From NCBI GenBank assembly GCA_964562015.1, contig CAZLRH010000005.1, forward strand, positions 167,765-231,764: a stretch of DNA of 64,000 nt, read 5' to 3'. The notes under the pieces are model-generated. The model was not told the DNA's origin, ran no database searches, and was given only the letters and a program-made list of their open reading frames with translations. The DNA comes from CAZLRH01 sp964562015 (GTDB taxonomy: Bacteria > Verrucomicrobiota > Verrucomicrobiia > Opitutales > JABDGR01). Shown piece after piece: positions 26,840 through 35,702 of the stretch (position 1 is the stretch's first letter; each line of letters starts with the position of its first letter). Position numbers and translations under genes: made by a program.

Positions 26840-28843
26840 TCACTTCTGCGTTTTGACTTCTGCGCCCGGGTTGCCCTTAAAATATTGCTTCAACACCGCG
26901 CCGACGATGGGGCCGGCGGTAAGCCCGCCGTGGAAATGGTCGCCCGGATCCGTGCCCTCGACGACCACCGCGAATGCCACTTGCGGATTCTCCAGCGGCG
27001 CAAATCCCACCACCCACGCAGCGGTCGAATGCATGTTGTTCGAGTAAAAATCCGCCGTGCCGGTTTTGGCTGCGACACGCACATCGGGCACGTCGTTGTG
27101 AATCAACTTGCCCGTGCCGATGGTGGTCACGCGCTCCATGCCCTCGAGCAGCAGCGCGCGCTGCGCGGGCGTCATCCCGATGGGCTCCGCGCCCTTGGCC
27201 ACCTCGGCATGATCGCGGGTGGGATTGTAGAGCATGGTCGGGACGGTGCGCGTCTCATCCCGCGCGAGCGAGGCGGCAAAGCACGCCATTTGCAAAGGCG
27301 TCACGCGCAAATAGCTCTGGCCGATGGCCATGTTGGCGGTGTCGCCGCGGCTCCAGGGTCCGTCCAGCGGACGGTGTAATTTTTTCCATAACGGATCGGG
27401 CACGAGCATGTGCGGAGTCTCGTGCGGCAGGTCCACGCCGGTCTGCTGATCCAGGCCGAAGCGCCGCGCCTCGGCGGCCATGCGGTCGGCGGTGACGAGC
27501 AGGCCCGCCTGGTAGAAGAACACATTGCTGCTGACTTGCAGCGCTTTGAGAATGTCCACCTGGCCGAACGCCTCGTTGTCGTGCTCCTTGAAAATCACCT
27601 TGTCGATTTGAAATTCCGTGCCGCAAGTAAACACCGTGTTGGCGTCCAGCACGCCCGCGCGCAAACCGGCGATGGAGACGATGAGCTTGAACGTCGAACC
27701 CGGGGGATAAACGCCCGCCACCGCGCGGTTTTGCCACGCCCCGCGCGCGCTGATGTCCTGGTGATTGGCGCCAATGGCGAACGGCTCGACGTCGTCGAGA
27801 TTGTAATCGGGCTCGCTCACGAGGGCGAGCACCTCGCCGGTGCGCACATCGAGCACAGCCATGCCGCCGGTGTGATTGCCCAGGGCTTTTTCGGCCACGC
27901 GCTGCAAATCGAGGTCAAGGCTAGTTTTGAGGGAGGCACCCTGGCGCGGGCTTTCCTGTTCCACGGGCGTGGCCTCGGAGCGAAAGCCCGACGGGTCCAC
28001 CGTCCAGATTTCGCTGCCGGTGACGCCGCGCAATTGCTCGTCGTAACTGTACTCCAGCCCATTCACGCCTTCGAGCACATGGGCCGGCTGCGTCTTGAGG
28101 TCATCGTTGGCGACCTCGCCCGGCGCTTCGTCGTCGGGATCGCGGTCGTCGGTTTTGCCCAAGTCTTCATCCATTGTGACATAGCCGAGCGCGTGGGCCG
28201 CCGTATCGCCGTAGGGATAGTAGCGCACGGCCTCGGTGGCGGTCTGCATCGGCGCGGTCACTGGCATCTCCTCGTTGAAGCGGGCGTATTCTTCAGGCGA
28301 AAGGTCGGAAATCAGCGTGTACGGCTGGAGGAAATTCCCCTGAAAATGTTCGTTGAACGCCTTCGGGTTCAAAACTTCATGCCGGCCCAGCACGGCGTTG
28401 GCGCGGTCCAGGTAGCGCTGCACCACCCTGAGCCGGGAGTTGACCACGGGGTTCGGATCGGAATTCTTGATTTTTTTATATTCGTCGCGGAATTCGTCCC
28501 GCAGTTCGTTGATGTAAAGCGCGACCGAATAGCGGGCGCGATTGCCCACGAGCAGCCGGCCTTGGCGGTCGAGTATGTCGCCGCGCGGCCCGGCTTGCAG
28601 CACGCGGCGGAGGATTTGCTTCTTTTCGTTGCGGACGAAATCCGAACTCCTCAACACCTGGCGCCACGCGAGGCCGCCGAGCAGCACGGTAAAACACACC
28701 GCGCCCAGCGCGGTCAGCGCCGCCAGCCGGGGCTGGCGCCGCGGATGGGAGGTGACCTGCGGGTTCAGGGACGACCCGCGGGCTCCTGCGCCACCGGCAA
28801 GTGTGCGAGGCGCAGGACGCTTTCTTGAAAATCGAAAAACCAT
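26840..28843 (-). CDS. mrdA: Penicillin-binding protein 2 (peptidoglycan transpeptidase of the elongasome)
   Basis: 667 residues. A basic N-terminus and one membrane helix (about 38-58) precede the dimerisation domain (GPRGDILDRQGRLLVGNRAR, about 88-107). The transpeptidase domain shows PPGSTFKL with catalytic Ser383 and Lys386, SSN in VSSNVFF, and KTGTADF. It cross-links side-wall peptidoglycan together with RodA and the Mre proteins. It is the last gene of mreB-mreC-mreD-mrdA and overlaps mreD by 79 bases. No rodA follows within the operon. Confidence 0.95.
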   Translation of the reverse strand: MVFRFSRKRPAPRTLAGGAGARGSSLNPQVTSHPRRQPRLAALTALGAVCFTVLLGGLAWRQVLRSSDFVRNEKKQILRRVLQAGPRGDILDRQGRLLVGNRARYSVALYINELRDEFRDEYKKIKNSDPNPVVNSRLRVVQRYLDRANAVLGRHEVLNPKAFNEHFQGNFLQPYTLISDLSPEEYARFNEEMPVTAPMQTATEAVRYYPYGDTAAHALGYVTMDEDLGKTDDRDPDDEAPGEVANDDLKTQPAHVLEGVNGLEYSYDEQLRGVTGSEIWTVDPSGFRSEATPVEQESPRQGASLKTSLDLDLQRVAEKALGNHTGGMAVLDVRTGEVLALVSEPDYNLDDVEPFAIGANHQDISARGAWQNRAVAGVYPPGSTFKLIVSIAGLRAGVLDANTVFTCGTEFQIDKVIFKEHDNEAFGQVDILKALQVSSNVFFYQAGLLVTADRMAAEARRFGLDQQTGVDLPHETPHMLVPDPLWKKLHRPLDGPWSRGDTANMAIGQSYLRVTPLQMACFAASLARDETRTVPTMLYNPTRDHAEVAKGAEPIGMTPAQRALLLEGMERVTTIGTGKLIHNDVPDVRVAAKTGTADFYSNNMHSTAAWVVGFAPLENPQVAFAVVVEGTDPGDHFHGGLTAGPIVGAVLKQYFKGNPGAEVKTQK

Positions 28844-29298
28844 AGTCCGACCGGAAGAAGGAGGAGTTGCGAAAGACCGAAATCCACCGCCAAGCGTTCA
28901 ATGAAGGCCGTGGAAAAGGGCGTTCCTTGTGTGGCCGCCCATAACGTAAAGGCCAGATAATACACGGCGTTGAGCGCCCAGGCGAGCACGAGTTGATGCG
29001 AGCGGCCCGCGCGCCCGAGCGTGGGGCGCACCATGGCGATGACGCCCGCACTCAGGGCGAAGAGCGTCATCAGAAATCCATTCGGCGACGGCAGCAGCGC
29101 ATCGCCGGCCAGGCCGCTCAAGAGCACGCACAAAACCAGCGGCCCGGTCTCGAGGCGCAACGCCGCCCACACGACACAGGGCCCGGCCAGAAACAGGCTC
29201 AGGTTCCAGGGCGCGAGTCCGTCGTTCACCATGGCCGTCAGGAACAGCAGGATGAAATTGGTCGCCGCCAGCGGCAGCCATCGCCAGTCGAGAGTCAT
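28765..29298 (-). CDS. mreD: Rod-shape-determining protein MreD-like
   Basis: 177 residues with about five transmembrane helices (about 8-25, 32-55, 58-75, 78-95, 105-150). Sequence similarity to MreD is weak, as usual for the family, and the identification rests on topology, size and position between mreC and mrdA. Its ATG overlaps the mreC stop by four bases, and its 3' end overlaps mrdA by 79 bases, which argues for tight coupling. It acts in the inner membrane as part of the elongasome. Confidence 0.8.
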   Translation of the reverse strand: MTLDWRWLPLAATNFILLFLTAMVNDGLAPWNLSLFLAGPCVVWAALRLETGPLVLCVLLSGLAGDALLPSPNGFLMTLFALSAGVIAMVRPTLGRAGRSHQLVLAWALNAVYYLAFTLWAATQGTPFSTAFIERLAVDFGLSQLLLLPVGLWFFDFQESVLRLAHLPVAQEPAGRP

Positions 29299-30227
29299 CG
29301 GGCGGATGGGGGTTGGGGGTTGCGCGCGGGTGCAGTCAGCGGCACGAGCACGGCCACTTCGTGCAAGTCGCTCAAGCGCGGGTTGAGCAACACCGGGCCG
29401 GATTTGCGCAGGCCGTCGGTGTCCGTTTCCAACTGGAAAACTTTGCCGATGGTCAGGCCCTGCGGAAAGCGTCCGCTCAGGCTGGAGGACACGAGCAGCA
29501 GCGGTTCCGTTCCCTTGGTGTTGACGCCCAAATCCACGCTGTGCACTTCGCCGACCGGCGGGCGAAAGGGCGGGGCCTCGGCCCCTTGGAAAATCACGGC
29601 GCGCGGGTCGTCACCCAAGTTGGCGGTCACCCGAAAGCCGGGGCTGCTGACGAGTTCGACGACCGCCGTGTGGGCGAAAACATTGACAATGCGGCCCACC
29701 ACGCCGCCGGCGTAAACGACGCCCTGACCCTCTTGCAGGCCATCGGCGGTGCCCTTGCCGATCACAATCTGCTGCCACCACGCGCTTTGATCGCGCCGGA
29801 TGACGCGCGCGATTTCGTAGTGAAACTGGGCGAGGTTGGGCAGGCGCAGCAGGTCTTCCAGGCGCCGCACTTCCTCGCGCGCCGAGTCGGCCTGCTGGAG
29901 CAGGAGCGTCTGCGCCGCATTCATGCGCGCCAAATCGCGCCCGGCTTCGATAAGGTCCAATTGCTTGTGGTTGCGCAGGCTCCAATACTCCTGAATTTCG
30001 CCGAGGCGTCCGAAGGCCAGCCAGGCCGGTGCCTCAAATTCCTGGAAGCCCACCCGTGTCCACGAGCGAATGGCCACCGGCGCCAGCCACCATGCGGCCA
30101 GGAAGAGGGCCAGCACCACCAGGGCGCGAAATTGGCTGCGGGGTGGCGAGGCCAAGGCGGGCGACTTTGCGTAAGGGTTGGAGTCGAGGGCCGGTGCCGC
30201 AAAGGCCGCCTGGCCGGGAAAATTCAA
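29295..30227 (-). CDS. mreC: Rod-shape-determining protein MreC
   Basis: 310 residues. A transmembrane helix (about 33-55) is followed by a coiled coil (about 85-130, AGRDLARMNAAQTLLLQQAD) and the MreC beta domain (QQIVIGKGTADGLQEGQGVV, GVVGRIVNVFAHTAVVELVS). It links MreB to the periplasmic PBP2. The most likely start is TTG 30227, nine bases after the mreB stop. No ATG occurs before residue 95. The C-terminus overlaps mreD by four bases. Confidence 0.9.
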   Translation of the reverse strand: MNFPGQAAFAAPALDSNPYAKSPALASPPRSQFRALVVLALFLAAWWLAPVAIRSWTRVGFQEFEAPAWLAFGRLGEIQEYWSLRNHKQLDLIEAGRDLARMNAAQTLLLQQADSAREEVRRLEDLLRLPNLAQFHYEIARVIRRDQSAWWQQIVIGKGTADGLQEGQGVVYAGGVVGRIVNVFAHTAVVELVSSPGFRVTANLGDDPRAVIFQGAEAPPFRPPVGEVHSVDLGVNTKGTEPLLLVSSSLSGRFPQGLTIGKVFQLETDTDGLRKSGPVLLNPRLSDLHEVAVLVPLTAPARNPQPPSAR

Positions 30228-30236
30228 CGAGCACGC

Positions 30237-31250
30237 TTACAGATTGCTCAGCCACCAATCGAGATTCTGCAACACCGCGCCCGTGCCATTGGCCACGGCG
30301 CTCAGCGGGTCGTCCGACAGGATGACCGGCAGGCCGGTCGCTTCGCTCAACAGGCGGTCGAGATTGCGGATGAGCGAACCGCCGCCGGCCATCACGATGC
30401 CGCGGTCCACCAAGTCGGCGGACAATTCCGGCGGGCAGCGCTCGAGCGCGTTGCGGACGGTTTCGATGATGGAATTAAAAGTGTCCGACAGGCACTCGCG
30501 AATTTCCTGCGAGGTGATGTGCAGCGTCTTCGGCAGGCCCGCGACGGAATCGCGCCCGCGCACTTCCATGGAAAGTTCCTGCTCCAGCGGATAGGCCGAG
30601 CCGACGGTGATTTTGATTTCTTCCGCCGTGCGCTCGCCAATCATCAAATTATACGCGCGCTTCATGTAGTTGATGATGGCGTTGTCCATCTCGTCGCCCC
30701 CGACGCGGATGCTCTTCGAGTAAACGACGCCCGCTAGGGAAATAATGGCGACCTCGGTCGTGCCGCCGCCGATGTCCACAATCATGTTGGCGGCTGGTTC
30801 TTCAATGGGCAGACCGACGCCAATCGCCGCAGCCATCGGTTCCTCCAGGAGCAAAACGTCGCGCGCGCCGGCGGTGTAGGCGGAGTCGCGCACCGCGCGC
30901 CGTTCCACTTCCGTGATGCCCGAGGGCACGGCCACGACCACGCGCGGATTGGGCCGCAAGGGGTGCGTCACCTTCTTGATAAAGTGTCGCAGCATTTCCT
31001 GCGTGATGCCGAAATCCGCGATGACGCCGTCCTTCATCGGGCGCAGCGCCTGGATGGTGCCCGGCGTTCGGCCCAGCATTTTCTTCGCCTCGAGCCCGAC
31101 GGCGCGCACCTTTTTCGTGTTCGTGTAAACGGCCACCACGCTTGGCTCGCGCAGCACAATGCCCTTGTCCTTGACATAGACCAGCGTGTTGGCGGTGCCG
31201 AGATCGATGCCGATGTCGTTGGAAAGAAAGGGAAAGAGTTTGCCGAGCAT
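30237..31250 (-). CDS. mreB: Rod-shape-determining protein MreB
   Basis: 337 residues of actin-like ATPase. The start ATG 31250 (MLGKLFPFLSNDIGIDLGTA) gives the canonical N-terminus with a short membrane-binding segment. An upstream extension of 79 codons in the same frame is composition-driven. Phosphate-binding motifs IDLGTANTLVYVKD and VDIGGGTTEVAIISL are present. It forms filaments that guide side-wall synthesis, which implies a rod or elongated cell. It starts the mreBCD-mrdA operon and lies 94 bases downstream of bioC. Confidence 0.97.
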   Translation of the reverse strand: MLGKLFPFLSNDIGIDLGTANTLVYVKDKGIVLREPSVVAVYTNTKKVRAVGLEAKKMLGRTPGTIQALRPMKDGVIADFGITQEMLRHFIKKVTHPLRPNPRVVVAVPSGITEVERRAVRDSAYTAGARDVLLLEEPMAAAIGVGLPIEEPAANMIVDIGGGTTEVAIISLAGVVYSKSIRVGGDEMDNAIINYMKRAYNLMIGERTAEEIKITVGSAYPLEQELSMEVRGRDSVAGLPKTLHITSQEIRECLSDTFNSIIETVRNALERCPPELSADLVDRGIVMAGGGSLIRNLDRLLSEATGLPVILSDDPLSAVANGTGAVLQNLDWWLSNL

Positions 31251-31344
31251 GGAAGGAGGGAAAGACGGTGAAACGTGCCAGGGGGCATTGTGCGCGTCAA
31301 AGGGGGTGGCTGTCAAAAGTAATCGGCCCGCTCCGCGCCGGGAC

Positions 31345-32073
31345 TCAAACCGCCTGGGCCCGCGCCAGCCACGCCTGCCACGTGGCTTGCACGCCGCCAG
31401 CCACGGCGAATCTCCGGTCGTAGTCGCGCAGGGCGGCGCGCAGCCGGCCGGGGCCCGTCCCGCGCCGCGGCGCAAAACCCATGGCATGCATGGCGCGCAG
31501 AAAATTTAGGGCCGTGGGATAGACGGAAACGTAGTGCCAGGATTGCGACTTTTCGAGGGCGAAACCGGCCCGCGTCAACTGGGTCTGCCACTCCAGGACC
31601 GTACCTGTCACGACCGGTGCGGCCGTCGGCAGGACTTCCGCCAATTCGCCGAGCGTGCCGTGGACCAGCACCGCCACCAGCATGTGCCCGCCGGGATGCG
31701 TTTGCCCGCGCCATAAGCGCAGCACCTTTTCCGGTTCATCCAGCCATTGGAGGAGGTTGCAGGAAAAAATCCAGTCCGCCGCCGGGCCCTTCCACACGGT
31801 GCGGGCATCGTGTTGTGCCCATTCCACCTGCGGGCACCGCACCCGCCCGCGCCGCACCATCGCCGCCGCCGCATCCGTCGCCAAATACGGTCCGTCCCAG
31901 GGTTGGACATGTTCTGTGAAAAGTCCCGGGCCCGCGCCAAACTCCACCGCGCGCCCGTGCCTTTCCGCCGGGCCGATGAGTTGCGCGAGCGCCGCCGCCA
32001 TTTCAAATTGCGGCCGCGCCATCGCTTCATAAGCCACGGCCGAGCGGTCAAAATTGGCAATGACGTCCGTCAT
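31345..32073 (-). CDS. bioC: Malonyl-ACP O-methyltransferase
   Basis: 242 residues from ATG 32073 (MTDVIANFDRSAVAYEAMAR), whose ATGA overlaps the stop of the preceding gene. The opening FDRSAVAYEAMARPQFEMA is typical of BioC, and RAVEFGAGPGLFTEHV is the SAM-binding motif I. FSCNLLQWLDEP is the expected post-III region. It methylates malonyl-ACP so that the fatty acid system can build pimeloyl-ACP. Last gene of the biotin operon. Confidence 0.9.
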   Translation of the reverse strand: MTDVIANFDRSAVAYEAMARPQFEMAAALAQLIGPAERHGRAVEFGAGPGLFTEHVQPWDGPYLATDAAAAMVRRGRVRCPQVEWAQHDARTVWKGPAADWIFSCNLLQWLDEPEKVLRLWRGQTHPGGHMLVAVLVHGTLGELAEVLPTAAPVVTGTVLEWQTQLTRAGFALEKSQSWHYVSVYPTALNFLRAMHAMGFAPRRGTGPGRLRAALRDYDRRFAVAGGVQATWQAWLARAQAV

Positions 32074-32702
32074 TGGGTGGCGTGGGTGGAAAAGTGTTCG
32101 GCGGCCGCGTGCAAGAGCGGACTCGGTTCGTGGCCGACTCCTGGTACGACGTGCAAACCGGGCCACAACTTGCGCAGCGCCTCCGCATCGAGCAGCAGGT
32201 CTTGCGCGCCGATCCAACCCTGCCACCCGGCTGGCGCGGGCGGCGGCACCGACCAAGTCTCCAACCAGTTCAGGCCCTCATCGAGCGTGGCTGTTTCGGC
32301 GGGCGAGATTTCGTCGGCGGGGTGGTGGAGGTTGAGGGCGGCGAGGCCTGCGTGTTGAAAAAACACCGTGAGCGCCGCGGACGCATATTTGCGCAACTGC
32401 CGGCGTTGCATTCGCAATTGGGCGAGGGGGATGCGCCCGCCCAGGCCGCATTCGGACGGAAAAGCAAAAATCGGGGCGAGCAAAACTACCGGGAGATTTT
32501 TCGGCACCGTCGCGGCGTGGCGCAACAGCCACAACGCGCCGAGGGAGTACCCGCCGAGGGCGTCGTAATTGCCCGCGGCCAGAGCCTCTGCCGCCGCGGC
32601 GGGCGAGACCGCGCGATGCTCCGCGCCGGGCCAGGCGCGGCGGGCCTCTGCGGCCAGCCACGCCGGGGGTACGGCCCATCCGGATATCCACAACCATTTC
32701 AT
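32070..32702 (-). CDS. Short alpha/beta hydrolase in the bioH position (pimeloyl-ACP methyl ester esterase candidate)
   Basis: 210 residues. LWISGWAVPP opens an alpha/beta hydrolase fold. GGYSLGALWLL places the nucleophile at Ser53, HVVPGVGHEPS gives His191, and IGAQDLLLDAE (Asp168 or Asp172) the likely acid. It overlaps bioF and bioC by four bases each (ATGA), so it is an integral part of the operon and should remove the methyl group after pimeloyl-ACP is built. It is clearly shorter than E. coli BioH (about 256 residues) and may be another of the interchangeable esterases (BioG, BioK, BioJ, BioV types) or a new one. Confidence 0.75.
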   Translation of the reverse strand: MKWLWISGWAVPPAWLAAEARRAWPGAEHRAVSPAAAAEALAAGNYDALGGYSLGALWLLRHAATVPKNLPVVLLAPIFAFPSECGLGGRIPLAQLRMQRRQLRKYASAALTVFFQHAGLAALNLHHPADEISPAETATLDEGLNWLETWSVPPPAPAGWQGWIGAQDLLLDAEALRKLWPGLHVVPGVGHEPSPLLHAAAEHFSTHATQ

Positions 32703-33907
32703 GGTGCATCATCCTTTTGAGCGGAGGTGGCGGAAATCGGCGGGTGATGCTTTCGCCAGGCATCCAGCTCCCGCAGCAGTTCCTCCAGCTCCGTCCACGG
32801 CGTGTGCGCTTTCAGGGAAAGGCGCAGGCGTGCGGAGCCTTCCGGCACCGTCGGCGGGCGAATCGCGCCGACGGCGAAGCCGCTCTTCGCGAGGGCTTGG
32901 CTGAGTGAAAGCACGGCTGCATCGGCGCCGACCACGATGGGCACAATGGGCGAATCGCCGGCGGGAGTTTCCCAGCCGTGCAACCGCAGGGCCTCGCGGA
33001 ACCGGCGCGATTGGGCCCGCCCTTTTTCCGCCCACTGGGTCAGTTCGCGCACTCGGCCAATGGCGGCGCTGGCCGCGGCCGCGAGCAAGGGAGAAAGGTA
33101 GGTCGAGTAAATGAATTCTCCCGCGTGATTGATGAGCGCCTCGCGCAAGGTGGGCTCGCGAAAAAGCGCATACGCGCCCATGCCGCCGAGGGCCTTGCCA
33201 AAAGTGCCGACCAAAATATCGACCTCGCCGGCCACACCCGCTTCCGCCGCGCGGCCCTGACCCTGCGGGCCGTACCAGCCCAGGGCATGCGCCTCGTCGA
33301 GGTACCACAGAAAACCATGGCGGCGCTTGAGCGCGGCGAGACGCGCCAAATCCGGGCTGTCACCCTCCATGCTGTAAACGCTCTCGGTGATCACCCAGCG
33401 CACGCGGCCTAGCGCGGCGGTTTCCTCGAGCAGTTGTTCGAGCGCGTCCAGGTCATTGTGGGGAAAGCGTGTGAACTTCGCTCCCGACTTCAAAATACCC
33501 GCTATCAAACTATGATGTATTAGCCGGTCGGCCAGAATCAGGTCGCCCGGCGCGGCAAGGGTGCCCAGCACGGCCTGATTCGCGGTAAAACCCGTGTTCC
33601 ACAACAGCACGCTGGGGAAGTTATGCCATTCCCGCAAAGCCGCCTCGAGGGCCGCGTGCACCGGCTGAAACCCGCGCACCAGGGGCGAGGACGAGCTGGA
33701 AACGGTGCCCGCCGCCAGTTCCGCCGCCACGGCCTTTTTCAGGACGGCATCACTGGCCAGACCGAGATAATCATTGTCGGCGAGGTTGACGCGCACCGGC
33801 GAGGCGACCCGCAATTCACGCCGGCGGTGCTGCCGCCCGCGCTCCGCCAAATCCGCGTCCCAGCGGGCGCGCAGCAGTGCGGATGAGTTTTGGGCTGAAT
33901 CGGACAT
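32699..33907 (-). CDS. bioF: 8-amino-7-oxononanoate synthase
   Basis: 402 residues from ATG 33907. This PLP enzyme condenses pimeloyl-ACP with alanine. NLADNDYLGLASDAVLKKA, SSSSSPLVRGFQPVHAALEA, HHSLIAGILKSGAKFTRFPH, YLDEAHALGWYGPQGQG and GTFGKALGGMGAYAL (PLP lysine) are all present in family order. It lies between bioD (12 bases upstream) and the esterase gene (4-base overlap). Confidence 0.95.
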   Translation of the reverse strand: MSDSAQNSSALLRARWDADLAERGRQHRRRELRVASPVRVNLADNDYLGLASDAVLKKAVAAELAAGTVSSSSSPLVRGFQPVHAALEAALREWHNFPSVLLWNTGFTANQAVLGTLAAPGDLILADRLIHHSLIAGILKSGAKFTRFPHNDLDALEQLLEETAALGRVRWVITESVYSMEGDSPDLARLAALKRRHGFLWYLDEAHALGWYGPQGQGRAAEAGVAGEVDILVGTFGKALGGMGAYALFREPTLREALINHAGEFIYSTYLSPLLAAAASAAIGRVRELTQWAEKGRAQSRRFREALRLHGWETPAGDSPIVPIVVGADAAVLSLSQALAKSGFAVGAIRPPTVPEGSARLRLSLKAHTPWTELEELLRELDAWRKHHPPISATSAQKDDAP

Positions 33908-33919
33908 CACCAAAAAATT

Positions 33920-34585
33920 TCAGGCATTGAGCCATCGGACCAAAGGGGAATCGTGGAGTTTTAGCTTAACCGACTGCGGGGACAGTTCGCCCCAGAGCGG
34001 AACTTGACAGTCGATGAGCGCGGCACGCGTGCTTCGGGCCACCGCGATGGGCGGCGCGGAGATGGCATTCAAGATAACCCCGATCGGCAATTTCTTCGGG
34101 CATTTGTGCCGCGCGAAAGCGTAAGCAAGGCGCGCTTGGTTGATCGCGCCGAGTTCGTCCGGAATGACCAGCATCACGGCGTCGGCGTCAATCGCCGGCA
34201 CAAAATCGGCCCAATCCCAGCCCCGCGGGCCGAGCGGCACGGCAATGCCACCCGCGCCTTCAACGAAGCGAAAATCAACCTGCGGCAGAGCCAAAATTTC
34301 CTGCGCGACCCTTTTGAGCTCGAGCTGGGCGCCGGCTTGCTTCGCCGCGGCAAGCGGAGCCAGCGCCGCTCGAAAGCGCCGCAATGTATGCGCCATGTTC
34401 GACGGCAGATGCGCCAGCTTCGCGGCGATTTCCGCATCCGTCGGTTCGCCGCGCGCGACTCCGGTTTGCACCGGCTTGACGATTTGCACCGAGTGTCCAC
34501 GCCGGTGCGCCAGGCCGGCCAAGGCTGCGGTCACCTGGGTTTTGCCCACTCCGGTGCCGGAGCCGGAGATAAGAATCGTGACCAT
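33920..34585 (-). CDS. bioD: Dethiobiotin synthetase
   Basis: 221 residues. The P-loop ISGSGTGVGKTQVTAAL is at the N-terminus, followed by VKPVQTGV (substrate lysine region) and VEGAGGIAVPL. It closes the ureido ring of dethiobiotin from 7,8-diaminononanoate with CO2 and ATP. The gap to bioB is four bases. Confidence 0.95.
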   Translation of the reverse strand: MVTILISGSGTGVGKTQVTAALAGLAHRRGHSVQIVKPVQTGVARGEPTDAEIAAKLAHLPSNMAHTLRRFRAALAPLAAAKQAGAQLELKRVAQEILALPQVDFRFVEGAGGIAVPLGPRGWDWADFVPAIDADAVMLVIPDELGAINQARLAYAFARHKCPKKLPIGVILNAISAPPIAVARSTRAALIDCQVPLWGELSPQSVKLKLHDSPLVRWLNA

Positions 34586-34589
34586 GGCT

Positions 34590-35582
34590 TCAGCGGGTCA
34601 GCTCCAGCTCACCTGCTGGCTCCGCGGCGTGAATCCGGCGGGCGTCCTCGGGCGTCAGCGCGTGCAACCCGAGGCGGCGCAGCAATTGAAAATCCTCCTC
34701 GGTGCCGGGGTTCGGCGTGGTGAGCAGTTTTTCGCCGAGGAAAATGGAATTAGCGCCGGCGAGATAGCACAAGGCCTGCATTTCCGCGCTCATTTCCGTG
34801 CGGCCCGCGGACAGGCGGACCATCGCGCGCGGCATGGCGAGCCGCGCCACCGCAATGATACGCACAAATTCAATGGGATCGAGCGGGGGCTGGTCGGCCA
34901 GCGGTGTGCCGGCCACGCGCACGAGGGCGTTGATCGGCACCGAGTCCGGCTGCGGGTCGAGCGCGGAAAGCTCCGCAAGCAATTTCAACCGGTCATCCAC
35001 GCTCTCGCCCATGCCGAGGATGCCCCCGCAGCAAACTTCCAGCCCCGCGGCGCGGACATTTTCCAGCGTCTGCAATCGTTCATCGTAACAGCGCGTGGTA
35101 ATGATGTTCGGATAGTAATCGCGCGAGGTGTCGAGATTGTGATTGTACACGCGGCAGCCCGCGGTTTTCAGGCGCTCGGCCTGGTCCAGGGTCAACATGC
35201 CGAGCGTGCAGCAGACTTCGAGGCCAAGGGCCGAAACCCCGGCCACGGATTGCAGCACGGAATCGAATTGCGGGCCGTCGCGCACTTCGCGCCAGGCGGC
35301 GCCGAGGCAGAAGCGCGTCGCTCCCCCAGCCCGGGCCTGCTGGGCCTTTTGCAAAATGTCGTCGCTGTCCATGAGCGGGACCGCCTCGACACTTGTTTCG
35401 TGGTGCGCGGACTGCGGGCAATAGGCGCAGTTCTCCGGACAACGGCCGGTCTTGATGCTCTGGAGCGTGCAAAGCTGCACGCCCGCCGGGTCCTGGTGGC
35501 GGTGGTGCACGGCTTGCGCGCGGTAGATGAGGGTCGTGAGCGGCAGGTCGTGCCATTCGCGGAGTTGAGCGAGGTCGGGCAT
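34590..35582 (-). CDS. bioB: Biotin synthase
   Basis: 330 residues from ATG 35582 (MPDLAQLREWHDLPLTTLIY). A longer frame to 35654 reads through an AT-rich spacer word and is unlikely. The radical-SAM cluster motif is CPENCAYCPQ. The second-cluster cysteines lie in CCTLGML and CCGGILGMGE, and SAGRTEM is the Arg ligand region. It inserts sulfur into dethiobiotin. A spacer of 120 bases to bioA contains the AAAATTCAAAATTGAAAATT word. Confidence 0.97.
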   Translation of the reverse strand: MPDLAQLREWHDLPLTTLIYRAQAVHHRHQDPAGVQLCTLQSIKTGRCPENCAYCPQSAHHETSVEAVPLMDSDDILQKAQQARAGGATRFCLGAAWREVRDGPQFDSVLQSVAGVSALGLEVCCTLGMLTLDQAERLKTAGCRVYNHNLDTSRDYYPNIITTRCYDERLQTLENVRAAGLEVCCGGILGMGESVDDRLKLLAELSALDPQPDSVPINALVRVAGTPLADQPPLDPIEFVRIIAVARLAMPRAMVRLSAGRTEMSAEMQALCYLAGANSIFLGEKLLTTPNPGTEEDFQLLRRLGLHALTPEDARRIHAAEPAGELELTR

Positions 35583-35702
35583 GGGAAGGAGGCGGAGGTT
35601 TAACGTGAAAGGTAAAAGGTGAAAGGTGGAACGCGAAAAGAATTTAAAATTCAAAATTGAAAATTAAAATGAAAGAAACGGAGCAGAGGCATGAAGAAAG
35701 AG

